A DNA stretch of 10,566 bases from Syntrophomonadaceae bacterium (GTDB lineage: Bacteria > Bacillota > Dethiobacteria > DTU022), in assembly GCA_007131435.1 (NCBI GenBank), contig SLQM01000231.1, positions 1-10,566 of the forward strand. Direction: 5' to 3'. The position numbers and the translations under genes were made by a program. Numbering within the stretch: the first letter of the stretch is position 1; each line of letters begins with the position of its first letter. The notes beneath the pieces were generated by a model. It saw only the letters and a program-made list of their open reading frames with translations. It made no database searches and was not told the DNA's origin. Of the stretch, positions 1 to 4,654 are shown one piece after another.

Positions 1-103
1 AGTTGGCAACTGTAACCTGGTCAGCTTTTATCCAGCGGAAATCATTAAATTTAAAGAGCACAAATAGTTTTTCCAGTTTTTCTTTATCGCTGATTGTCAT
101 CAT
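1..103 (-). CDS. 5' end of an unidentified protein, running out of the window
   Basis: The minus strand is open from an ATG pair at 103/100 to the window edge, giving about 34 residues that begin MMTISDKEKLEKLF and continue with a basic, aromatic stretch. GTGAGG (109-104) is a Shine-Dalgarno-like sequence, but it sits directly against the first ATG and only 3 nt from the second, which favours the ATG at 100 or a poorly spaced start. Codon choice and the charged start look like real coding sequence. The fragment is too short for me to assign a family. It is transcribed divergently from the rnfD homologue across 104-408. Confidence 0.55.
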   Translation of the reverse strand, partial: MMTISDKEKLEKLFVLFKFNDFRWIKADQVTVAN

Positions 104-159
104 CCTCACTATCATTTTTTAGAGGCTTCGACAGGACAATACCTTATCCTGCAAATAAT

Positions 160-189
160 TTGTAATAAGAAAAAAAACTATATTATAAT
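160..189 (+). promoter_or_regulatory. Predicted sigma-A type promoter of the rnfD leader
   Basis: TTGTAA (160-165) is followed after 18 bp by a perfect TATAAT (184-189). Transcription would start near 195-197, only a few bases before the first paired strand of the structured leader at 203, so the two predictions support each other. The 5' untranslated region would be about 210 nt, unusually long for a simple leader. Confidence 0.55.
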
Positions 190-202
190 AGTAAGAAGTG
201 AA

Positions 203-296
203 AGCTTGAGCTGGGCGGCCTGTAGGTTCTCGTGCCGCCGAGAATTTAGCTAGTGATGATAAATCTCGAAAACAACCTAAGTGAAGCTCTGAAGCT
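203..296 (+). ncRNA. Candidate structured leader RNA with pseudoknot, upstream of rnfD homologue
   Basis: Four helices are compatible with one another. P1: 203-207 pairs with 292-296 and 208-212 with 285-289, giving 10 bp with a 2-nt TG bulge. P2: GGCGGC 214-219 pairs with GCCGCC 234-239. P3: 240-248 pairs with 260-267, 8 bp with one bulged A and an 11-nt loop. Pseudoknot: TAGGTT 223-228, inside the P2 loop, pairs with AACCTA 274-279. All pairs are Watson-Crick. The domain begins just after the predicted transcription start and lies in the leader of a membrane electron-transport subunit, which is what a riboswitch or protein-binding leader would look like. I do not recognise a known class and see no clear intrinsic terminator downstream, so any control would more likely act on translation. 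Known: such layouts are common in riboswitches. Inferred: that this one folds and regulates. Confidence 0.4.
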
Positions 297-315
297 GAAC
301 TGATGCCTTTACCTG

Positions 316-342
316 TAACGGCCTGTTAATAGGTTAGCTAAA
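316..342 (+). repeat. Imperfect direct repeat, copy 1 (before rnfD homologue)
   Basis: Blocks TAACG, GCCTG, TTAAT, AGGT and AGCTAAA occur here in the same order as at 1330-1361, with small gaps and one substitution. The core GCCTGTTAATAGG is nearly palindromic around TTAA. It lies between the structured domain and the ribosome binding site. Its TAGGTT (330-335) duplicates the pseudoknot strand at 223-228. Confidence 0.4.
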
Positions 343-374
343 AAGTATGTACCACCATATTTTTATTTTGCAAG

Positions 375-398
375 ATAAATAATCGCTATTTATGGAGG
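375..398 (+). promoter_or_regulatory. AU-rich hairpin abutting the Shine-Dalgarno of rnfD homologue
   Basis: ATAAATA (375-381) and TATTTAT (387-393) form a 7-bp hairpin with a 5-nt loop. The GGAGG ribosome binding site (394-398) follows immediately and lies 10 nt before the ATG at 409. The hairpin is weak (all A-U) and does not cover the Shine-Dalgarno, but its position could affect ribosome loading. The rest of 297-374 contains the repeat and a T-rich run and shows no coding potential. Confidence 0.3.
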
Positions 399-408
399 TT
401 TGATCTAA

Positions 409-1266
409 ATGAAAATGATGAAGGGAATGCTGATAGCCCTGGCCCCGGTGGCAGCCTTTTCGATTTACCTTTACCGCCTGGATGCGGTGCTGCTGATCAT
501 TGTCAGCGTGGCGGCAGCGGTCGGGTCGGAAGCGCTGTTCCAGTATATTACCAAGAAACCTTTAAAGATTAAGGATTTAAGCGCCGTGGTAACAGGCCTG
601 CTTTTAGCCCTTACAGTTTCACCGTCCCTGCCCCTCTACGTGGTCGCAGTAGGGTCTATAGTGGGTATTGTGATCGGCAAACAGGCTTTTGGCGGCTATG
701 GCAAAAATATATTTAACCCCGCCCTGTTTGGCAGGCTATTTATTATCTACGCTTTCCCCGGGACCATGTCACCGTGGTTAACTCCAATTGATGGGGTAAG
801 CACAGCTACGCCGCTGATGATTATCCGTTCAGAGGGGACAATTACCCCCATTGCCGACCTATTTTTCGGTATTATTCCCGGCAGCCTTGGAGAATCTTCT
901 GCCCTGCTGCTGTTACTCGGCGGAGGCTACCTGATCTGGAATAAATATGCCAACTGGCGCATCCCTGTTTCCGTGCTGGCAGCGGTAATTATTATTGCCC
1001 TTGTCACCGGTGAAAACGTACTTTTTCACCTCTTTTCCGGAAGCCTGCTGCTTGGCGCTTTCTTCATGGCTACCGACCCGGTAAGCTCACCAAAGACCCA
1101 GGCGGGGAGGTACATCTTCGGTTTCGGTGTTGGTGTAATTATCATGGCCATGAGGTTATGGGGGTGGTTACCTGAAGGAACTACTTTCGCTATTATAGGC
1201 ATGAACATTTTAGTGCCAATAATAAACCGTTATACCAGGACCAAACCAAAGCCAAAGGATGCCTGA
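409..1266 (+). CDS. rnfD: RnfD/NqrB-family membrane subunit of an ion-translocating electron-transport complex
   Basis: The 285-residue protein is almost entirely hydrophobic, with about nine predicted membrane segments. Visible RnfD hallmarks are the FGGYGKNIFNPAL loop (94-106), the flavin-attachment motif DGVSTATPL (128-136) in which T134 matches the threonine that carries covalent FMN in RnfD and NqrB, and the GENVLFHLFSGS to ATDPVSSPKT stretch (201-230). In the known complex RnfD works with RnfA, B, C, E and G to couple ferredoxin:NAD electron transfer to Na+ or H+ transport. No other rnf gene is in the window: the next gene is on the opposite strand and the preceding one is divergent, so the gene appears monocistronic. 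It is slightly shorter than typical RnfD (about 310-350 residues) and much shorter than NqrB. The start is supported by GGAGG at 394-398. Family membership is firm; whether it belongs to a true Rnf complex or to a stand-alone flavin-bearing relative cannot be told here. Confidence 0.88.
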   Translation: MKMMKGMLIALAPVAAFSIYLYRLDAVLLIIVSVAAAVGSEALFQYITKKPLKIKDLSAVVTGLLLALTVSPSLPLYVVAVGSIVGIVIGKQAFGGYGKNIFNPALFGRLFIIYAFPGTMSPWLTPIDGVSTATPLMIIRSEGTITPIADLFFGIIPGSLGESSALLLLLGGGYLIWNKYANWRIPVSVLAAVIIIALVTGENVLFHLFSGSLLLGAFFMATDPVSSPKTQAGRYIFGFGVGVIIMAMRLWGWLPEGTTFAIIGMNILVPIINRYTRTKPKPKDA

Positions 1267-1329
1267 GCAGATAGCAGCCTTTGGTATATAAGAGTAGCTG
1301 ACTTAAGTTTAATATCTAAAAAAATCTTT

Positions 1330-1361
1330 TAACGACTGCCTGCTTAATAAGGTGAGCTAAA
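1330..1361 (+). repeat. Imperfect direct repeat, copy 2 (after rnfD homologue)
   Basis: This copy has the ordered blocks TAACG, GCCTG, TTAAT, AGGT and AGCTAAA of the element at 316-342, with insertions of 3, 1 and 1 nt and one T-to-G change. It also has a near-palindrome around TTAA. It lies in the 107-bp convergent gap between the rnfD homologue and the protease gene, where I see no convincing intrinsic terminator. Confidence 0.4.
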
Positions 1362-1373
1362 TCCTGGCTAAAT

Positions 1374-2045
1374 CTATTGAAACTCGTCAATGAATAGCTC
1401 TAACTCTGCTGCGCTGACAGCTAGTCCCCTTATTTCATCCGGGCCACTGCCTCTTAATGTAGCATAAATTATCCCTACTACTTCGCCCTGTTCATTAAAT
1501 ACAGGGCTGCCGCTGCTGCCGGGGTAAATTAAGGCTTCTATGACCAGGACAGGAATATCACGCCCCCTTGCCTCCCTGTAGCCTAAAACTTCACCCCTGT
1601 TGGCGACCCTGGCAAACTGCAGGGGGTTTCCAATGATCAGCACTTCTTCACCAGGCAGCACAGGCTGCAGCGAAATATTAACATAAGGCAGCCCTTCCGC
1701 ATCTAGCTTAACCAGGGCCAGGTCAGTGTAGGGGGAAACTACCCAGTTTTCTGCACGAAAAGTACCCCGTCCCGGAAAAGAAACCCGCACAGAAAGGGCT
1801 CCTTCCACCAGGTGACGGTTTGTGGCAATCAAACCTTCCGCTGCCAGGTTAAAGCCGCTGCCGCGCAGCTGCTGTCTCGGTGCTCCAGCGGCAGGTTCAA
1901 TATATACCTGGACCACTGAATCTCTGAGCTCTACAACCAGTGGATCATCAGCTAAGGCCCATGACTCCTGCAGGAATTGCATGGAAGGGCCAAAGAAAAG
2001 GTAGAGCTGCCTTCCTGTTACAGCGAATAAAAAGGCAAAAGCCAC
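1374..2045 (-). CDS. Membrane-anchored trypsin-like serine protease (HtrA-like catalytic domain, no PDZ)
   Basis: The first conventional start in this frame is a GTG at 2045, giving 223 residues. A membrane helix (about 1-18) is followed by a chymotrypsin-fold protease domain. The catalytic triad is visible, numbered from the GTG: His78 in ATNRHLVEG, Asp108 in YTDLALVKLD and Ser178 in PGSSGSPVFNEQG. The surrounding spacing matches HtrA/DegP-type domains. No PDZ domain follows: the protein ends about 45 residues after the serine. It probably acts outside the cytoplasm, tethered to the membrane. The GTG is unlikely to be the true start: it has no Shine-Dalgarno, it falls inside the predicted membrane helix, and the same frame stays open and protein-like for 67 more codons upstream (see 2046-2247). 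Physiological substrates cannot be inferred. The family call is secure; the start is not. Confidence 0.85.
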   Translation of the reverse strand: MAFAFLFAVTGRQLYLFFGPSMQFLQESWALADDPLVVELRDSVVQVYIEPAAGAPRQQLRGSGFNLAAEGLIATNRHLVEGALSVRVSFPGRGTFRAENWVVSPYTDLALVKLDAEGLPYVNISLQPVLPGEEVLIIGNPLQFARVANRGEVLGYREARGRDIPVLVIEALIYPGSSGSPVFNEQGEVVGIIYATLRGSGPDEIRGLAVSAAELELFIDEFQ

Positions 2046-2247
2046 CAGCAGGGCAACAAATCCGAGAACAGTCCTGCGGTATTTATGCCTCCTGGCAAGC
2101 TCAGCATCAAAACCGTTGTCTTCACGACTTTCATATTTTCGGTTTATCTCTTCTTTTATTTTCCGATCAAGATCTTTTTCTTCATGTTCCTTAAACTCTA
2201 TCCACTCCTCACCAATTAACCAGCATTTTTTTATCCGACAAATCCAT
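2046..2247 (-). other. Probable N-terminal coding part of the protease, start codon displaced by an apparent 1-nt frameshift
   Basis: In the frame of the protease, codons from 2246 to 2046 have no stop and read as a charged cytoplasmic segment (GEEWIEFKEHEEK, then KIKEEINRKYESRED), a basic ARRHKYRR stop-transfer-type stretch and the first half of a membrane helix. This is the expected head of a type II membrane protein. The frame contains no ATG, GTG or TTG. An ATG at 2247-2245 opens MDLSDKK in the neighbouring frame and meets a TGA at 2211-2209. Removing one A from the A7 run (2232-2226) would join the two into a 290-residue protein. Alternatives: initiation at ATA (2201-2199), which has GAGGAG only 3 nt upstream, or at ATT (2216-2214). 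A sequencing or assembly indel, a real mutation, or slippage at the A run all fit. Confidence 0.5.
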
Positions 2248-2250
2248 TAA

Positions 2251-2279
2251 TTGTTTTAAATGCTATCATTTTATATAAT
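2251..2279 (+). promoter_or_regulatory. Predicted promoter of the small charged-protein gene
   Basis: TTGTTT (2251-2256), a 17-bp spacer and a perfect TATAAT (2274-2279) place the transcription start near 2286. That is 25 nt before the ATG at 2311 and downstream of the alternative in-frame ATG at 2260, which supports the later start. Confidence 0.45.
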
Positions 2280-2297
2280 AAAATCAAGCTTAATCAA
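2270..2297 (-). promoter_or_regulatory. Possible divergent promoter of the protease gene
   Basis: On the minus strand TTGATT (2297-2292), a 16-bp spacer and TATAAA (2275-2270) form a plausible promoter overlapping the + strand one. Transcription would start near 2263, about 16 nt before the candidate ATG at 2247, whose upstream sequence has no Shine-Dalgarno. Confidence 0.3.
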
Positions 2298-2310
2298 AGG
2301 CGGAACAGTA

Positions 2311-2580
2311 ATGGATAAAGATAAAGACAAGAAACCATATCGTTCTTCAGACCGGCAGGTGCTGAAAAAGAAGATTCACCGGGCGCTGGTTGAAGCGCGC
2401 AACGCCCGCCATCAGGGAGACGAAGAAAAAGTTAACCAGATTGTAAGGCAGGTCATCAGGGAAGCAGCTCCCGCTGCTTATGAGGCCAGTAAGGAAGGCA
2501 GCTTTAACTGGGTTGTAGAAGCCCTGAAACCGCTTGATGAACTATTGCTGCCCGATGGTGATGACGATACAAACTGCTAA
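2311..2580 (+). CDS. Small charged soluble protein of unknown function
   Basis: The product has 89 residues. The start at 2311 is preferred over the in-frame ATG at 2260 because AAGGCGG (2297-2303) lies 7 nt upstream and the predicted promoter's -10 box (2274-2279) falls after 2260. The protein begins with a lysine/aspartate-rich segment (MDKDKDKKPYRSSDRQ), continues as a probable basic amphipathic helix (about 20-50, LKKKIHRALVEARNARHQG, then EEKVNQIVRQVIREA) and ends in an acidic tail (DGDDDTNC). There is no signal peptide, membrane helix or metal motif. I do not recognise a family. Its stop codon overlaps the stop of the convergent Yip1 gene. It is likely a real gene, given a good ribosome binding site, a promoter and a clean non-overlapping position, but its function is unknown. 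Confidence 0.7.
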   Translation: MDKDKDKKPYRSSDRQVLKKKIHRALVEARNARHQGDEEKVNQIVRQVIREAAPAAYEASKEGSFNWVVEALKPLDELLLPDGDDDTNC

Positions 2581-3176
2581 AAGGCCAGCACAGCAAGCAC
2601 CACGAAAACAGCAATGGCAACTGGAATTACTATCAGGATTATTAAGTGAATGAAATAAGCCAGGATGCTCATTCCCGTAGTTATTCCATGCGCTTCCCTT
2701 ATCGCTATTACCTCCAGTATTAGTACCCAGATCGCAAGCCCAAAAGTGATCAGGCCGCTGATTACAGAGCCAAAAACGCCTGTAAGCCCAAGGAAAACAG
2801 TGGTCGGCACTCCGATAATTAGTGGAAAAACTGCAAAAGCATAAGCAGAAAATAGACTCCAGTAACCGCCCCGGCCACCGAAAAGGCGGGCAAACAGGTG
2901 GATTAAAAGGGTGGAGATAAAAATAGAGATAATACTAAAAAAAACAGCGCCTATAACAAACCAGTAAGGAGCCAGGTAGAAGCCAACTTCAAACATTAAT
3001 TCATCTATTGCATCCATGGACTGGTTACTATAAGTGTTGGTTATTGCATTCAGGGCTGCAACAATAAGGTAAACCAGGAATGCCAGGCCCACAGGCTTCT
3101 CTGCAGCAATTTCATTTAGCGTTTCTCCCGGCCTGGCGATCACACCAAAGAGCCAGTCTATTAATCTTTCGCTCAT
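2577..3176 (-). CDS. Yip1-family multi-pass membrane protein
   Basis: This 199-residue hydrophobic protein has about five predicted membrane segments (roughly 28-46, 65-95, 104-130, 135-160 and 170-198). The N-terminal cytoplasmic stretch RPGETLNEIAAEKP, with a conserved proline just before the first helix, is typical of bacterial proteins with the Yip1 domain. Bacterial members have no well-defined biochemical role; they are often near envelope or protein-secretion genes. AGGGGG lies 6 nt before the ATG at 3176, and only 14 nt separate it from the sppA stop, so it is very probably the second gene of an sppA operon. Its TAG stop overlaps the TAA of the convergent small gene (2577-2580). The family call rests on overall pattern rather than a sharp motif. 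Confidence 0.72.
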   Translation of the reverse strand: MSERLIDWLFGVIARPGETLNEIAAEKPVGLAFLVYLIVAALNAITNTYSNQSMDAIDELMFEVGFYLAPYWFVIGAVFFSIISIFISTLLIHLFARLFGGRGGYWSLFSAYAFAVFPLIIGVPTTVFLGLTGVFGSVISGLITFGLAIWVLILEVIAIREAHGITTGMSILAYFIHLIILIVIPVAIAVFVVLAVLAF

Positions 3177-3190
3177 TTTTTACCCCCCTG

Positions 3191-4120
3191 TTAATAAACC
3201 TGGTAACGAATTTCCGGCGGGATGCCTTCCCGTAACATTTCAAACATGATCAATTCCGGGCCGATCAGCGCCTTTTCCAGGTTAACCAATATACTATACC
3301 CGTAATCCATAAACTGGCTGAAAAGTGATGGCGGCGGAAATTCATAGCGTACTGGCTTGTCAAATTCATTTAACTCTGCCAGGTAATTTATAGCATCTTC
3401 CAGGCCGCCCAGGCGATCAACTAACCCCAGTTCCATAGCCTGGCTGCCAAGATAAATCTGGCCGGTTGCCAACCTTTCAACTGCCCTGACGCTCATTCCC
3501 CTGCCTTCTGCGACATCATTTATAAACTGCCTGTACGCTTCGTCAGAAATTTCTTGCATGATCTGTTGCTCTTCTTCTGTCAGTTTGCGGCTGAACATAT
3601 CTTTGTGCTCCCCGGACTTAAAAGTTTCGACTTCAATACCAAGCATCTCATAAAGTCCATCAGTTGTAATCAGGGTACTGATCACCCCGATCGAGCCGGT
3701 CATTGTACCCGGCTGGGCCACTATACCCTGGCAAGGTGCAGAAATATAATATCCGCCGGAAGCGGCCATATCGGCCATGGAAGCTACTATGGGCTTTTCA
3801 AAATCCCTGACCATGGCAGCTATTTCCTGGGAAGCAGCTATCGAACCTCCCGGGCTGTCAATCCTTATTACAACGCCCTTAATGGTAATGTCAGAAGCCA
3901 CCCTCTCAAGCTGACTGCGAACATAGCGCGGTGTTATACCGGCTCCAAAGAAACCGCCTGCCCCTTCCTGGATAGACCCGTTAAGATAAATTACGGCAAT
4001 CCTCTGCTCACCTGAGCGCATTGCTGCCCTATCCGGTGCGCTGCTGATAAAGGGCAGCGCTGCAACGGTAAGAACGGCTAAAGCCACCAGGGCGATAATT
4101 ATTATTCTTTTTTTATTCAT
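3191..4120 (-). CDS. sppA: Signal peptide peptidase SppA (S49 family serine protease)
   Basis: The protein has 309 residues from the ATG at 4120. That start has GGGAG (4133-4129) 8 nt upstream; the in-frame GTG at 4129 lies on top of this site and is rejected. Numbering from 4120: an N-terminal membrane anchor (about 5-24), then a ClpP-like S49 domain with a VVIRIDSPGGS strand and oxyanion loop (83-93), the nucleophile Ser121 in MAASGGYYIS, and the general base Lys173 in KSGEHKDMFS. The spacing of 52 residues matches the Ser147/Lys199 pair of Bacillus subtilis SppA. The length fits the short Gram-positive form with a single protease domain. SppA degrades leftover signal peptides in the membrane and, in B. 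subtilis, contributes to lantibiotic resistance. It is followed at 14 nt by the Yip1 gene. A perfect TTGACA lies upstream on the other strand (4164-4169), but I find no clear promoter for sppA itself. Confidence 0.93.
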   Translation of the reverse strand: MNKKRIIIIALVALAVLTVAALPFISSAPDRAAMRSGEQRIAVIYLNGSIQEGAGGFFGAGITPRYVRSQLERVASDITIKGVVIRIDSPGGSIAASQEIAAMVRDFEKPIVASMADMAASGGYYISAPCQGIVAQPGTMTGSIGVISTLITTDGLYEMLGIEVETFKSGEHKDMFSRKLTEEEQQIMQEISDEAYRQFINDVAEGRGMSVRAVERLATGQIYLGSQAMELGLVDRLGGLEDAINYLAELNEFDKPVRYEFPPPSLFSQFMDYGYSILVNLEKALIGPELIMFEMLREGIPPEIRYQVY

Positions 4121-4212
4121 TTTTACCACTCCCGCAGTATTAATACATGCTTAACTGATACTTTTGACATTGAGTAGAATATTTCCTTCTATGACTTTAT
4201 TCTAATATTGTA

Positions 4213-4241
4213 TTGTAAAACAGTATTACTTGTGCTAAAAT
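4213..4241 (+). promoter_or_regulatory. Predicted promoter of the cupin-flavodiiron operon
   Basis: TTGTAA (4213-4218), a 17-bp spacer and TAAAAT (4236-4241) predict a transcription start near 4248. The palindrome at 4250-4266 would then cover the first transcribed bases, a classic repressor position. Confidence 0.5.
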
Positions 4242-4249
4242 ATATATAC

Positions 4250-4266
4250 ATAACCAATATGGTTAT
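4250..4266. promoter_or_regulatory. Perfect 17-bp palindromic operator candidate
   Basis: ATAACCA (4250-4256), ATA, TGGTTAT (4260-4266): perfect 7-bp arms with a 3-bp centre, directly after the predicted start site of an oxygen/NO-defence operon and 19 bp before the ribosome binding site. Size and symmetry suit a dimeric repressor, for example an Rrf2- or MarR-type stress sensor, but the site does not match a consensus I can name with confidence. It could also be a short transcript hairpin. Confidence 0.5.
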
Positions 4267-4296
4267 AAATTGCATTTTAAAAATGGAGGAGATATA

Positions 4297-4623
4297 ATGG
4301 ATAATAAAGAGCTGCTGGCAAAAACCCTGGAAATGAAAGAAATGGCCGAATACCAGGATGGAGCAGTGGTAAGCAGGGAAATTCTGAAAAAAGAAACCGG
4401 GACTGTTACCGTTTTTGCTTTTGACAGGGGACAGGGCTTAAGCGAGCATACTGCACCTTTCGATGCTATGGTCTGCATTCTGGATGGGAAAGCTGAAGTA
4501 GTTATCTCCGGCACCAGTTACGAGGTTAAGGAAGGCGAAATGATTATTATGCCGGCGAACGAACCGCATGCCCTGAAGGCAAATGAAAAATTTAAAATGA
4601 TGCTGGTAATGATCCGCAAATAA
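4297..4623 (+). CDS. Small single-domain cupin protein
   Basis: The protein has 108 residues; GGAGGAG (4285-4291) lies 5 nt before the ATG at 4297, so the in-frame ATG at 4270 is rejected. The beta-barrel cupin core spans about 35-107. Motif 1 is GQGLSEHTAPFDAMVCILDG (45-64), with His51 but Ala53 where the second histidine normally sits and no glutamate in the usual place. Motif 2 is GEMIIMPANEPHALKA (80-95), with His91. So at most a reduced metal site (His51, His91, perhaps Asp56) is present; the protein may bind a ligand or metal rather than act as a classical dioxygenase. It is the first gene of an operon with the flavodiiron protein 31 nt downstream, so a role in oxidative or nitrosative stress is a reasonable inference. 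Substrate unknown. Confidence 0.87.
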   Translation: MDNKELLAKTLEMKEMAEYQDGAVVSREILKKETGTVTVFAFDRGQGLSEHTAPFDAMVCILDGKAEVVISGTSYEVKEGEMIIMPANEPHALKANEKFKMMLVMIRK

Positions 4624-4654
4624 TTACCTAATTACCTCAAGGAGGGCCTGATTA

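Noticed and set aside
227..244. Hairpin TTCTCG/CGAGAA in the rnfD leader
   Set aside because: It uses bases of both P2 and P3; the longer nested fold explains more of the sequence, so it is kept only as a possible alternative.
203..408. Assignment of the rnfD leader to a known riboswitch (FMN, cobalamin, c-di-GMP, T-box)
   Set aside because: None of the conserved sequence boxes I know for those classes is present, so I leave it unassigned.
1267..1373. Intrinsic terminator between the rnfD homologue and the protease
   Set aside because: No GC-rich stem followed by a T run on either strand; the only palindromes have TTAA cores with no room for a loop.
2260..2310. N-terminal extension of the small charged protein from the ATG at 2260
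   Set aside because: It overlaps the predicted promoter -10 region and has no ribosome binding site; AAGGCGG before 2311 fits the later start.
3554..4015. 153-codon + strand open frame opposite sppA
   Set aside because: It is fully contained within the well-supported sppA, with no ribosome binding site and no recognisable domain.
4121..4129. GTG start of sppA at 4129
   Set aside because: It lies on the GGGAG that serves the ATG at 4120 with ideal spacing.
4164..4192. Promoter built on a perfect TTGACA at 4164-4169
   Set aside because: At 16-18 bp spacing there is no acceptable -10 box; the TTGTAA/TAAAAT pair further down is better placed.
4270..4296. ATG at 4270 as start of the cupin
   Set aside because: The GGAGGAG is downstream of it, inside the extension, and correctly spaced for the ATG at 4297.
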